A DNA stretch of 64,000 nt from CALFMR01 sp035550595 (GCA_035550595.1 DASZOV010000158.1:26191-90190), one strand, 5' to 3'. Positions 52,430 to 61,891 are shown, counted from the stretch's first letter. Made by a program: numbers and translations. The notes: a model not told the origin generated them from the letters alone.

Positions 52430-55051
52430 TCACTCCGCGCGCAATGCCGTCGTCGGATCGACGTGCGTGGCGCGTCGCACGGGAACGATCGCCGCGGCCA
52501 GCGCCGTCACCGCGACGAGTACGGCGACCGCAGCGAACGTGATCGGATCGGTCGGCGTCACGTCGAAGAGAAACGCCGCGAGCACGCGCGACGCGAGCAG
52601 CGCGCCGGCCGTGCCGATGATCACGCCGATGACGGTCAATCGCAGTGCGCGGCCGAGCACGAGCGACACGATGTGTCGCGGCGCCGCGCCGAGCGCCATC
52701 CGCACGCCGAACTCGCGCGTGCGGCGCGACACCGCGTGCGCGAGCACGCCGTAGAGGCCGACGATCGTCAACGCCAGCGCCATGGCCGCGAAGGCGACGA
52801 GCAGCGACATCTGAAACCGCGGCGTCGCCGTCTGCTGGACGATCACGTCTGACATCGCCATGACCGTCGGCGGCGCGAGATCGGCGTCGACGCTGCGAAT
52901 AGCGTCGCGGATCGCCGGTGCGACGACGGCCGCGTCGGCAGTCGATCGCACCACGAACGTGACGTGTCGCAGCCAGGCTGGATCCGATATCTGTGCGTAC
53001 GGCTGGTAGATGGCCTTGCTCTTGGGATCTCTCAAACCCTTCTGTTGCACGTCGTCCACGACGCCGACCACGGTCAGGTGCTCGTGACGGTCCATCGTGA
53101 TGCGCTGTCCGACGGCGTCCTCGTCAGGCCACAGCGTGCGCGCGAGCGACTGACTCACGATGACCACGCCGGGACTGTTCTCGCGATCGCCGCGGGTGAA
53201 CGTCCGGCCGCGCAGCACCTCGATCCCCATCGCGCGGAAATAGTCCCCACTCACGAGTGGCTTGTCCGCCATCAGCCCGGCCGGGACGGTGCGCCCGTCG
53301 TCGAGCGTGAAGTCGCCCGTCCGCCAGTTGCCGCCGAGCGGCAGCGAATCGACCGACGCCGCAACCGACGTTTCGACGCGCTCCGTCAGCCGGTCGAGCA
53401 CGTCGTCGTTGAAGGCGTGCATCTCGGTGGTCGTGTCGTAGTGTGACGGGAGATCGAGCGTCGCCGTCAGCACGTGGTCCGGACGGAAGCCGAGACTCAC
53501 GTGCTCCAGGTGCACGAAGCTCCGGATCATCAATCCCGCGCCGGTGAGCAGCACGATGGACAGCGCGATTTCGGCGACGGTGAGCGCACCGCGCAGTCGT
53601 TCCTGCCGCCCAGTCGTCGTGCGATCGCTCGCAGCCGACGCGCGCAGATCGCCCGTCGCTCTGAGCGCGGGCGCGAGGCCCGAGATCACGCCAACCGCGG
53701 CGGCGACGACGAACGTGAACGCGAGCGCGAGACCGTCGACGTGGATGTCCTGCACCCGCGGGATCGCGCCGATCTGCGCGCCCGCGGCGACGACGGCCGG
53801 CACCGCGAGATAGGCGAGCAGCACGCCGGCCGCGCCGCCCGCCAGGGCAACCAGGCAGCTTTCGACGAGCAGATGCCGGACGAGCCGCATCCGGCCGGCA
53901 CCGAGCGCCGCGCGAATACGCAGCTCGGCATCGCGTTCCGCGCCGCGCGCGAGGAACAGGCCGGCCGCGTTCGCGCACGCGACGAGCAGCACGAGTCCGA
54001 TGGCCGCCGAGAAGATCAGAAGCGGCGGACGCGTGGGGCCGACGAGCAAGTCGGACAACGGCAGCGCGTCGGACCGCCAGTCCGATTCGGCTTCGTCCGG
54101 ATCCCGCGGCGCCAGCGTCTGGACCTCGGCCGCGGCCTGCGCGGCGGAGATTCCCGGTTTGAGCCGGGCGATGACCGGCAGAAACGTCGCGTTGTGCGGG
54201 TCGACGGTCACGGTCCATGGCACCCACACGTCGCCGCCTTGCGGCGATCGGAACGACGCCGGCATGACGCCGACGACCGCGTAGGACTTCCCATCGACCA
54301 CGATCGAGGCGCCGATGACATTTGGTTTTCCGCCGAGCACTTCGCGCCAGACGTGATCGCTGACCACCGCAACGGCGTCGCGACCGGACTGGCCGTCGTC
54401 CTTGACGAACGTCCGGCCCAGCGCGGGCGACACGTCCAGCACGGAGAAGAACGCCGGCGTGACGTGCTCGACGAATAGCGCCGTCGCCTCGCCGCCGGTG
54501 CGAACCGCCGATCGGCTGGTCGTCCACGTCGCCACGCTTCCGAACAGCTGATCGTGCGCCGAGACGTTCACGTAGTGCGCCTCGATGAGACCGATGACGC
54601 CCGTGATGCGCCAGTTCCGCTGGATCGACGACAGCACGACGAGGCGATTGGCTTGCGGATAGGGCAGCGGCCGCAGCAGCGCGCCGTAGACGACGCTGAA
54701 CATCGCGGACGTGGATCCGATGCCGAGCGCGAGGACCGTCACGGCGATCGTCGTGAACCCCGGACGTCGCGCAAGCGCACGACACGCGATGCGGGCGTCG
54801 CGCATCGTCTCGCGCGCCCAGCGGAAGCCGCGCGCCTCGCGGCATTCCTCGATCCGCGCGGTCACGCTGCCGAGACCGGCGAGCGCCCGTCGCCGTGCCT
54901 CGTCAGCCGGCACGCCCTGCCGGACCAGCTCATCAATCGTTCGCTCGACATGGAGTGCGAGCTCGTCGTCGAGCTCCTGATCGACCCGCGTGCGGCCGAC
55001 GATCGATCGCAGGCGCATCCGGAGGACGTAGAACCAGCGGTCGGCAGCCAT
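52430..55051 (-). CDS. Acidobacterial duplicated orphan permease (ADOP)
   Basis: An 873-residue protein. The first 80 residues (RVDQELDDELALHVERTIDELVRQGV to TARIEECREARG) form the N-terminal region typical of ADOP proteins. Then a helix (GFTTIAVTVLALGIGSTSAMFSVVYG), a periplasmic MacB domain (LPYPQANRLVVLSSI onward), FtsX helices around 345-440, and the duplicated second unit ending SRRTREFGVRMALGAAPRHIVSLVLG. No ATPase partner is present. RBS AGGAG overlaps the stop of the upstream PadR gene, so the pair is coupled. The transported substrate is unknown. Confidence 0.95.
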   Translation of the reverse strand: MAADRWFYVLRMRLRSIVGRTRVDQELDDELALHVERTIDELVRQGVPADEARRRALAGLGSVTARIEECREARGFRWARETMRDARIACRALARRPGFTTIAVTVLALGIGSTSAMFSVVYGALLRPLPYPQANRLVVLSSIQRNWRITGVIGLIEAHYVNVSAHDQLFGSVATWTTSRSAVRTGGEATALFVEHVTPAFFSVLDVSPALGRTFVKDDGQSGRDAVAVVSDHVWREVLGGKPNVIGASIVVDGKSYAVVGVMPASFRSPQGGDVWVPWTVTVDPHNATFLPVIARLKPGISAAQAAAEVQTLAPRDPDEAESDWRSDALPLSDLLVGPTRPPLLIFSAAIGLVLLVACANAAGLFLARGAERDAELRIRAALGAGRMRLVRHLLVESCLVALAGGAAGVLLAYLAVPAVVAAGAQIGAIPRVQDIHVDGLALAFTFVVAAAVGVISGLAPALRATGDLRASAASDRTTTGRQERLRGALTVAEIALSIVLLTGAGLMIRSFVHLEHVSLGFRPDHVLTATLDLPSHYDTTTEMHAFNDDVLDRLTERVETSVAASVDSLPLGGNWRTGDFTLDDGRTVPAGLMADKPLVSGDYFRAMGIEVLRGRTFTRGDRENSPGVVIVSQSLARTLWPDEDAVGQRITMDRHEHLTVVGVVDDVQQKGLRDPKSKAIYQPYAQISDPAWLRHVTFVVRSTADAAVVAPAIRDAIRSVDADLAPPTVMAMSDVIVQQTATPRFQMSLLVAFAAMALALTIVGLYGVLAHAVSRRTREFGVRMALGAAPRHIVSLVLGRALRLTVIGVIIGTAGALLASRVLAAFLFDVTPTDPITFAAVAVLVAVTALAAAIVPVRRATHVDPTTALRAE

Positions 55052-55054
55052 GGG

Positions 55055-55390
55055 CTAGGTCTCCTTCAGCGTGACGACGTGCGTGATGGCGCCGGCGACG
55101 CGGGTCCAGTTCTGGCTCTCGCGTTCGAGCTGGCGCCGGCCGGGCCGCGTGAGCGCGTAGAACTTCGCGCGCCGGTTGTTCTCACTCGGCCGCCATTCGG
55201 CGGTGATCCAGCCTTGCTGTTCGAGCTTGTGGAGCGCGGGATAGAGGGAGCCGTCACTCACCTGGAGGACGTCGCCCGAGACTTGTTTGAGGCGCTGGCC
55301 GATCGCCCAGCCGTGGAGCGGCTCGATGGCGAGGATCTTGAGGATCAGCAGGTCGAGCGTGCCCTGCATCAGGTCGGCGGGTTTGCTCAT
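55055..55390 (-). CDS. PadR-family regulator, acidobacterial type
   Basis: A 111-residue protein. MSKPADLMQGTLDLLILKILAIEPLHGWAIGQRL and VSDGSLYPALHKLEQQGWITAEWRPSENNRRAKFYALT form the PadR winged helix, then the dimerisation helix. It belongs to the subgroup that precedes ADOP permease genes. The next gene starts four bases after its stop. It probably represses the operon from the palindrome at 55399-55411. Confidence 0.94.
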   Translation of the reverse strand: MSKPADLMQGTLDLLILKILAIEPLHGWAIGQRLKQVSGDVLQVSDGSLYPALHKLEQQGWITAEWRPSENNRRAKFYALTRPGRRQLERESQNWTRVAGAITHVVTLKET

Positions 55391-55398
55391 GGCGTTGA

Positions 55399-55411
55399 CT
55401 CGGTAACCGAG
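55399..55411. promoter_or_regulatory. Candidate PadR operator
   Basis: CTCGGTAACCGAG, a perfect 6+1+6 palindrome, starts nine bases upstream of the padR ATG. A half-site TCTCGGTAAG recurs at 55431-55440. Confidence 0.5.
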
Positions 55412-55465
55412 AGTAGACTACACGCGTTCGTCTCGGTAAGCAAGGGGAGTGACGTTCCGTCGAGA

Positions 55466-55471
55466 TATAAT
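55466..55471 (+). promoter_or_regulatory. -10 box upstream of larA-like gene
   Basis: TATAAT at 55466-55471 without a clear -35. Transcription from here would give a leader of about 185 bases before GTG 55663. Confidence 0.4.
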
Positions 55472-55494
55472 TCCACTGTGGTCAGTTGACGCAT

Positions 55495-55602
55495 GAGGAT
55501 CGGACCACCGGTCTTCCGGCGATCCGCCGGTCGGCATCCTCGTTCTTTCATCCTCTACGTCCACGTCGCTCGGGGTGCGCGTCGGTGCGCGCCGCGACGT
55601 GG
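55495..55602 (+). ncRNA. Structured 5' leader of the larA-like gene
   Basis: Two stable hairpins follow each other. Hairpin A closes with GAGGAT (55495-55500) and ATCCTC (55536-55541) around CCGGCG-ATC-CGCCGG (55516-55530). Hairpin B closes with CCACGTCGC (55561-55569) and GCGACGTGG (55594-55602) around a GGTGCGC/GCGCGCC stem. I cannot match it to a known riboswitch class. Confidence 0.45.
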
Positions 55603-55662
55603 GCGCGTCCTCGTCCGAGCCGGTGCCGGACGTCGTCAGCCAGAAATGATTGAGATGCAAGC

Positions 55663-56940
55663 GTGAGCGTCGTCGGTCGAGGTCTTGTCAGCGGCTATTT
55701 GCCGGAAGCGGAACTGGACCGCATCGTGCGGGACGGCACAGCCGCCCTTCCAATCGACGGGCGTCGTCTGCTCGTCATCGTTCCCGACGGCACGCGCACG
55801 ATGCCGATGCCGGTCGTGGCCGAGCTGCTCGACCGCCACGTCGGACCACGCGTCGCGGCGCTCGACTATCTCGTCGCGCTCGGCACACACGTGCCGATGA
55901 GCGACGAGGAGCTCACGCACCTGCTCGGCCGTCCGGTCGTCGACGGCCGCGCGGGACGCTCGCGTGTCTTCAATCATCACTGGGACGACCCGGCCACGTT
56001 CGTGTCGCTCGGCACCATTCCGGCGCAGGAGATCGCGGACCTGTCGCAGGGCCGGTTGAAGCAGGACGTGCCGGTCGCGCTCAACCGCCTCGTGACGGAG
56101 TACGACCACGTCCTCATCTGCGGTCCCGTCTTCCCACACGAGGTCGCCGGTTTTTCGGGTGGGACGAAGTACCTCTTCCCCGGCATCGCCGCGCCGCCCA
56201 TCATTCACTTCACGCACTGGCTCGGCGCGCTCATCACGAGCTACGACATCATCGGCACGATCGACACGCCGGTGCGCGCGGTCATCAATCGTGCGGCGAG
56301 TTTCCTCGCCACGCCTTTGTCGCTCCTCGCGCTCGTCGTCACGCACGAGGGCGTGGCCGGGATGTTCTGCGGCGATCCCCACGAGACGTGGCGCCGCGCC
56401 GCCACGCTCTCGTCGAGCCGTCACATCGTCTGGGTGGACCGGCCCTTCACCCGTGTCCTGTCCGTCATGCCGACGATGTACGCTGACTTGTGGACGGCGG
56501 CCAAGGGCACGTACAAGATGGAGCCGGCGATGGCCGATGGCGGTGAAGTCATCATCTACGCCCCGCACGTGCACGAGGTCAGCCACGTGCACGGCAAGCT
56601 CATCGGCGAAATCGGCTACCACTGCCGCGACTACTTCCTGGCGCAGTGGGATCGGTTCAAGGACTATCCGGGCGGCATCCTCGCGCATTCGACGCACGTG
56701 AAGGGACTCGGGACGTACGACGCGGCGACCGGCATCGAGACGCCGCGCATCCAGGTCACGCTGGCGACGGGTATTCCGCCCGAAGAGTGCCGTCACGTCA
56801 ATCTCGGGTATCGTGATCCCATGTCGATTCGGCCCGATGAGTGGCCGACCGAGGTCACCGACGGCGTCTTGAAAGTGCCTCGTGCCGGTGAGTTGCTCTT
56901 CCGCATCGGCCGTCCCCCAGCGCCGCCGGAGGCGTCATGA
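55663..56940 (+). CDS. LarA-like nickel-pincer racemase (DUF2088)
   Basis: GTG start, 425 residues as in LarA. The N-domain has VPDGTRTMPMP and LGTHVPMSDEELTHLLG. The cofactor and catalytic set is conserved with LarA spacing: FPHEVAGFSGGTKYLFPG gives His159 and Lys169 (Lys would bind the pyridinium cofactor), His185 follows 26 residues after His159, and NHHWDD supplies a His near 105. It probably racemises or epimerises a 2-hydroxy acid. No larB, larC or larE lies nearby. Its stop overlaps the GntR start (ATGA). Confidence 0.85.
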   Translation: MSVVGRGLVSGYLPEAELDRIVRDGTAALPIDGRRLLVIVPDGTRTMPMPVVAELLDRHVGPRVAALDYLVALGTHVPMSDEELTHLLGRPVVDGRAGRSRVFNHHWDDPATFVSLGTIPAQEIADLSQGRLKQDVPVALNRLVTEYDHVLICGPVFPHEVAGFSGGTKYLFPGIAAPPIIHFTHWLGALITSYDIIGTIDTPVRAVINRAASFLATPLSLLALVVTHEGVAGMFCGDPHETWRRAATLSSSRHIVWVDRPFTRVLSVMPTMYADLWTAAKGTYKMEPAMADGGEVIIYAPHVHEVSHVHGKLIGEIGYHCRDYFLAQWDRFKDYPGGILAHSTHVKGLGTYDAATGIETPRIQVTLATGIPPEECRHVNLGYRDPMSIRPDEWPTEVTDGVLKVPRAGELLFRIGRPPAPPEAS

Positions 56941-57788
56941 GCACGTCAGGCACACGCGCCGACAAGGTGCCGGCAAAGGATCGATCCACTCGAACGCCGC
57001 GTCGTTCCCGCTCCGGCGAGGGGCTCGCCACGGACGTCGTCATCAGCCACGTCCGGAATCTGATCATGCGCGGCGAGGTGCGGCCGGGACAGCGGTTGCC
57101 GCCCGAGCGCGAGCTCGTGCGTCAGACGGGCGTGAGCCGGACGAGCGTGCGCGCGGGCCTGCAGTCACTCGCCGCGAAGGGCGTGCTCGTGACGCGGCAC
57201 GGCGCCGGCACGTTCGTCGCCAACGGGCCGCCGATGCTCGACAGCGAGCCGCTCGGCTTTCTCGCCGCGCTCCACGGCTTTTCGCGCCGCGAGATGTTCG
57301 AGGCGCGACGCACGCTCGAAGTCGGCGTCGCCGGTCTCGCCGCCGAGCGCGCCACGGGCGAACAGCTCGCCGCCATCTCGGAAGAAGTCACGGGCATGTT
57401 CGCCTCGCTCGGCGAGGCGCAGGAGTTTCTCGTCCACGACATCCGCTTCCACCGCGCAGTGGCGGCCGCGTCGGGCAATCCCATCCTGGCGTCGATCGTC
57501 GAGATGGTGTCGGCCATCTTCTACGAACAGCGGCGGCAGACGGCCAACGAAGCGCGCGATCGGCGTCCGGCTGCGACGATGCACCGGCGGATCTATCAGG
57601 CGATTCGCGAGCACGACCGTGCGGCGGCCGAGCGGCTGATGCACGATCATCTCGTCGGCGCCGAACGCGAGCAGGAAATCGAGACGGCGCGCGTGCAGGC
57701 AGGAACGGCGAGTGGCAAGAGTGACGCGCCTCCGAGCAAGCACGCACGCGAATCGCACGCGTCCGACGACGCGGAGCGCCGCGGCTGA
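56937..57788 (+). CDS. GntR-family regulator, FadR subfamily
   Basis: A 283-residue protein. The HTH includes VISHVRNLIMRGEVRPGQRLPPERELVRQTGVSRTSVRAGLQSLAAKGVLVTRHGAGTFV in pieces; the C-terminal FCD domain (MFEARRTLEVGVAGLAAERA, FHRAVAAASGNPILASIVEMV, HRRIYQAIREHDRAAAERLMHDHL) has the His residues for a metal and carboxylate effector. It is co-transcribed with the larA-like gene and likely senses its hydroxy acid. Confidence 0.93.
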   Translation: MSTSGTRADKVPAKDRSTRTPRRSRSGEGLATDVVISHVRNLIMRGEVRPGQRLPPERELVRQTGVSRTSVRAGLQSLAAKGVLVTRHGAGTFVANGPPMLDSEPLGFLAALHGFSRREMFEARRTLEVGVAGLAAERATGEQLAAISEEVTGMFASLGEAQEFLVHDIRFHRAVAAASGNPILASIVEMVSAIFYEQRRQTANEARDRRPAATMHRRIYQAIREHDRAAAERLMHDHLVGAEREQEIETARVQAGTASGKSDAPPSKHARESHASDDAERRG

Positions 57789-57852
57789 GCGCGACGGCCA
57801 ATCGTCCCAATATTGACGGGCGATGCCCGCCGTCACCGGCGAGCCGTTATCC

Positions 57853-59115
57853 TCAGACCGCGGCGCGCTGAACAATCCACCACCACACGCCTGCGCTCGT
57901 GATCACGGCGGCGAGTGACGTCAGTATCAACGCAGCTCGCGCCGCACGGCCGCGTCCCACGCCGAGGCCAGCCAGCAGGATGAGCTGCGCCGGCTGCCAG
58001 TGCAACGCAAAGAGAAAGAGATCGCTCCCGAAGAACACGGTGTGGAGCGCCGTGTTGAAGCCCAACACCGCGATGGCGGCCCAGACGAGCGGCGCCATGC
58101 GCGCGTCGTGCGCACCGCGCCATGCGCCCCACGCGAGGAGCGCGGCCCAGATCGGCACCCAGATCGCGAGCATCGCCGAGTGCGTGAGCACGCCGGCGTA
58201 CGAGAACTCGCGCAGCGTCGCACCTGCGTCCGGTGACGCGGGATCATGGCCGGACACGACGTCGGGCGCGGCGGGCGTGACGAACGTCAGGCTCATCGCT
58301 GCTGGCAGGTCGCTGAGCGGATGCACGCGTGCCGTGTCTCGTCGCCAGTCGGTCAGGCTGTGAAGCCCGATCGGCCGGCCGAAAGAGAGGCTCGTGGTGG
58401 CAGCGACGATGACGATGAGCGCGGCCGCGGCGAGGCCGACGGACGCGGCTCGGGTGAGCCGTCGCGGCCACGGCACGAGCGGCGCTTGCGCTACGACGAC
58501 GAAGATGACGAGCGACGCGAGGTTCGTGATCGTGACGCCGCCTGCAGCCACGCCGATGGCCGTCCACGCGACGAAGCGTCGCCACGACCAGGCTGTCGAG
58601 TCATCGACGGCCAGCCACGCGAACGCGATGAGGAAGACGCTCGACAGCGCGAAGCTCTCGGGAATGGCGCCGACGGTCAGCGATGCGAGTGAGAGTGTGC
58701 TGGCGGCGGCGAGAAGGATCGCGTCTCGTAGCGTGAGGCCGAGTCGGACCAGTAGCGCGACGGTCAATGCGGCGCGCAGGCCGTTGGCGAGCGGTGCGAC
58801 GAGAAGTGCCGCCGCGCGCGGCGCGTCCTCGGTGCGAAGGTGCGCGACTGCGGCCGCGAGGCGCGCAATCGGCGCGAGAATCAGGCCGGCGAGAAAGACG
58901 AGCGGATGGCGTGCGGTGCTCGACGCGCCGTGCACGAACTGACCCAGGTATTCGACCGGGTCGGCGTCGAACAGCACGTTGTAGTGGTCGAGCACGCCGG
59001 CGCGATCGAACATCCGCACCGCAACGAGCGCGGCGCCGAAGGCGAGCACGAAGAGCGCAGCGCCGGCAACGGCCGGCAGGCGGCGTCCAGGCACGTGCCA
59101 TAATCCCACGAACAT
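57853..59115 (-). CDS. Polytopic membrane protein, unknown
   Basis: A 420-residue protein with about ten hydrophobic helices and only short loops. The long first loop (about 37-62: VRMFDRAGVLDHYNVLFDADPVEYLGQF in part) recalls GT-C type membrane transferases, but I cannot assign a family. It is divergent to the Gfo/Idh/MocA oxidoreductase with 11 bases between starts. Confidence 0.7.
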   Translation of the reverse strand: MFVGLWHVPGRRLPAVAGAALFVLAFGAALVAVRMFDRAGVLDHYNVLFDADPVEYLGQFVHGASSTARHPLVFLAGLILAPIARLAAAVAHLRTEDAPRAAALLVAPLANGLRAALTVALLVRLGLTLRDAILLAAASTLSLASLTVGAIPESFALSSVFLIAFAWLAVDDSTAWSWRRFVAWTAIGVAAGGVTITNLASLVIFVVVAQAPLVPWPRRLTRAASVGLAAAALIVIVAATTSLSFGRPIGLHSLTDWRRDTARVHPLSDLPAAMSLTFVTPAAPDVVSGHDPASPDAGATLREFSYAGVLTHSAMLAIWVPIWAALLAWGAWRGAHDARMAPLVWAAIAVLGFNTALHTVFFGSDLFLFALHWQPAQLILLAGLGVGRGRAARAALILTSLAAVITSAGVWWWIVQRAAV

Positions 59116-59126
59116 CGAGACGCCGA

Positions 59127-60374
59127 ATGACGCACGCGAGGCATGCGATCGACGTGACGATCGTCGGCGGCGGGATGATCACGAACGATCTGATCCTGCC
59201 GTCGGTCTATCACCTGCAGCGTCTCGGCCAGGTCGGTCGCATTCGCGTGGCCGGCCGGACGCGTGCGCCGCTCGACGCACTCGCGTCCAGTCAAAGCCTT
59301 CGCGACGCGTTTCCGGGCGCGTCCTTCGAATCGTGTCCGTCGCCCGGCGCGTCGCCGGACGGCTATCGCGACGTGCTGCGATCCCTCGGTCCGCGCGAAG
59401 CCGTGATCGTGGCCGTGCCCGACCCACTCCACTACCGCGTCGTCATGGACGCGCTCGCGTGCGATCAGCACGTCGTCGCGGTCAAACCGCTCGTGCGATC
59501 GAGCGCCGAATGGCAGTCGATCGACGAGGCGTCGCGGCAGAAGGGACTGTACGTCGGCGTCGAGTATCACAAGCGATTCGACCGCCGCGCGCTCATAGCG
59601 AGACGGCACTATGCGGAGGGCCGGTTCGGCACGTTCATCATGGGCGAGGCGCGGCTCTACGAGCCGTACGCGTATCGTCGATCGAACTTCCAGAACTGGT
59701 TCACGTGCGACGCAGCCGATCCGTTCACCTACGTCGGCTGCCACTACGTCGATCTCGTGTCATTCATCACGGGACTCGCGCCGCTCGCGGTGTCGGTCGA
59801 TGCCGTCAAAGGACGATTTCCGAACGGCAACGAGGCGTATCTCTGGGCGAGCGGCCGCGTGCGCTACGAGAACGGCGCGCTTCTGACGGTGACGGCCGGC
59901 CTCGGCTATCCGGATGCCGCGGCCGGGGCCAACGATCAAGGCATGGTCCTGTACGGGGAAGGTCCGGACGGGACCGGCATGATCCATCACGACGATCACG
60001 AACGCGGCGTGCGGCACAGTTATGTCGATGAAGCCGGCGCGGCGAACTATCGCTACGTCAATCCTGACTTCTTCCAACTCGTGCCGTGGGACGGCCCGGG
60101 TCTTCGGCCCATTGGCTACGGCTACGAGTCGATCGCCGCGCACCTCGACGCCATCACACGCATCGAATCGGCGACGGCCGGCCTTGATGCCGCCGCGGCG
60201 CTCGTCGCTCGACAACGCCAGATCGCATCCATCGACGCCGCAGGGTTACTGCCGACGGTCGGGAACGATTTGACGAACGCGCTCGTCGCCGAAGCCGCGC
60301 GCGTGTCGATCGTCAATGGCGGCGCGACCGTGCGGCTGTACTCAGGCGATGAGCCGAGGGTAGGGATGGGTTGA
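59127..60374 (+). CDS. Gfo/Idh/MocA-family oxidoreductase
   Basis: ATG at 59127, 415 residues. IDVTIVGGGMITNDLILPSV is the NAD(P) Rossmann loop, AVIVAVPDPLHYRVVMDAL and VAVKPLVRSSAEWQSID follow with the catalytic Lys of the (E/V)KP motif. VGVEYHKRFDRRALIARRHY and YVGCHYVDLVSFITGL place the substrate His. It would oxidise or reduce a sugar, sugar acid or inositol. It is convergent with the sugar-isomerase-like gene, 18 bases apart. Confidence 0.9.
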   Translation: MTHARHAIDVTIVGGGMITNDLILPSVYHLQRLGQVGRIRVAGRTRAPLDALASSQSLRDAFPGASFESCPSPGASPDGYRDVLRSLGPREAVIVAVPDPLHYRVVMDALACDQHVVAVKPLVRSSAEWQSIDEASRQKGLYVGVEYHKRFDRRALIARRHYAEGRFGTFIMGEARLYEPYAYRRSNFQNWFTCDAADPFTYVGCHYVDLVSFITGLAPLAVSVDAVKGRFPNGNEAYLWASGRVRYENGALLTVTAGLGYPDAAAGANDQGMVLYGEGPDGTGMIHHDDHERGVRHSYVDEAGAANYRYVNPDFFQLVPWDGPGLRPIGYGYESIAAHLDAITRIESATAGLDAAAALVARQRQIASIDAAGLLPTVGNDLTNALVAEAARVSIVNGGATVRLYSGDEPRVGMG

Positions 60375-60392
60375 GAGTTCTGTCCCCTGTCT

Positions 60393-61409
60393 TCAGCTCA
60401 GCAAACAGTCCTTGCAGTACTGCACGCACTTGGCGAGCTCGGTCATGCGATCCGAGCCAGCCGGGATCGGATATTCGAACTCGATCGTCGCCTGAATCGG
60501 CCACTTGTTGTCGCGCAGGAGTTGCAGCGCTTCCTTGATTGGCGTGTCGCCCTGGCCGAACGGCACGTTCTTGTCCTCGAGCGTCTTGTCCTTCACGTGC
60601 ATGTGCGTGATGCGATCGTGATGCTCCTTGAGGAACGGAATCGGCGACTTCTTCAGGCCGCCGAGGAAGTGGCCGAGGTCGAGGTTCGCGCCGTTGTACT
60701 TCGCGTAGCTGAACGCCTGCTCCCAGATCTCCGGCGTGACCTTCTCGTGGCCGTGATAGCCGACCCAGATCTGGTGCTTGTCGGCGAACTGGCCGAGCCG
60801 CTTCGTGCCGTCCATGGCTTCGATGGGCATCTCGCACGAAATCGCGTGCGCGCCGAGCGTCTTGGCCAGCGTGAAGCAGTAATCCAGCACGTCGTCGCTG
60901 AATGTGAAGATGTTGTCGAACTTCACGATCTGGATGAGCACGCCCGCGTCTTCGTATTTCTTGCGGAACTCGGCGACGCGGCTCATCGGAACCGACAGGC
61001 GCCAGCGTGCGAGCGCTTCGGCTGCCGCCTGCTGCGCCGCGCGTTGCTCGGGTGTCGGCTCGCCACGGCGACCGCCACGACCGCCACCGCCTGCCCGGCG
61101 ACCACCGGCCGCTCGACCGCCGCCGGCCGGCACCGTCACCGCCGCTGGCGATCCCAGGAATGCCTCGACCGGCTGCGATCGCAGTTCGACGGCGCTGACG
61201 CCGAGCTGCAGGCACGCGTCGAGCACGACGTCGCCGCTGAGATTGTTGTTGCCGAGGTTGTAGGGCATGTTCATGCCCACCTGCACGCCGGCCCATTTCG
61301 AGTCCGGCTTGGCCGCCCGCATCGCGAACAGATCGCGCGGCTTCAAGAGCGCGGCGGCGGGCAGTCCGGCCAGCGCGAGTCGTCCCAGTTCACGTCGTGT
61401 ATAGAGCAT
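60393..61409 (-). CDS. Exported sugar phosphate isomerase/epimerase-like TIM barrel
   Basis: I chose ATG at 61409, with AGGAG seven bases upstream; 338 residues. The N-terminus is a twin-arginine-like signal (YTRRELGRLALAGLPAAALL). The barrel is of the xylose-isomerase type: HAISCEMPIEAMDG, IWVGYHGHEKV, GANLDLGHFLGG, HDRITHMHVKDKT, ATIEFEYPIPAGSDRM give the usual Glu/His/Asp metal ligands. A Gly/Arg/Ala-rich insertion (about 95-120) is unusual. The substrate is unknown, perhaps a keto-sugar. Confidence 0.88.
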   Translation of the reverse strand: MLYTRRELGRLALAGLPAAALLKPRDLFAMRAAKPDSKWAGVQVGMNMPYNLGNNNLSGDVVLDACLQLGVSAVELRSQPVEAFLGSPAAVTVPAGGGRAAGGRRAGGGGRGGRRGEPTPEQRAAQQAAAEALARWRLSVPMSRVAEFRKKYEDAGVLIQIVKFDNIFTFSDDVLDYCFTLAKTLGAHAISCEMPIEAMDGTKRLGQFADKHQIWVGYHGHEKVTPEIWEQAFSYAKYNGANLDLGHFLGGLKKSPIPFLKEHHDRITHMHVKDKTLEDKNVPFGQGDTPIKEALQLLRDNKWPIQATIEFEYPIPAGSDRMTELAKCVQYCKDCLLS

Positions 61410-61891
61410 GACCGTTCTCCTGCCGTTGGCGTTCCGAGTCTCGACGCGCATGGTCGCGGGCGTGCGGACCGTCGCCGGATGCGCGCCTACAGTAGCAAGC
61501 AGTTGGTCCCGCGGCAAGCCCGTTGACGATTTGTGGTCATACCAAGAAGTATTGAGGTCGATCGCTGTCGGTAAATAGCGCAGCTATTATCGCTGCGAAC
61601 CAACGATTGGTATCGTCTGTTGCGTCATAAGGCAACAGAGATCTGTCCACCTGGGGCTCGTTCTCAGACGCGGCAACGCATCCGCGATACGACGCGCGCG
61701 CTCGGGAGGCGCGCGTCGACGTTTGCAGATTCTGCCAACGCGTCGAGTGCTCGAGTACGCAGATTGCGCAGTGGCATGGGCTTTTGTTCGGAAAAATCGC
61801 GCGTCAGTTGGCATCCATCTAGCGTCAGGACGTCCTCGCAAATCCCAATTGACCCGTCGTCTCCGACGACGCTACGGTAGGAGGTGTTCTC
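61410..61891. other. Intergenic stretch with several small hairpins
   Basis: No gene recognised. AATAGC-GCA-GCTATT (61574-61588), ACCAA-CGA-TTGGT (61599-61611) and CTGTTGC-8-GCAACAG (61617-61638) follow one another and could belong to a small RNA or a leader. Confidence 0.45.

Noticed and set aside
55418..55660. 80-codon minus-strand frame between padR and larA-like genes
   Set aside because: It overlays the two hairpins and has no family resemblance.
61850..61878. TTGACC-18-TACGGT as promoter of the coiled-coil gene
   Set aside because: The Shine-Dalgarno AGGAGG directly follows the -10 box and would lie at or before the transcript start, so both cannot be right.
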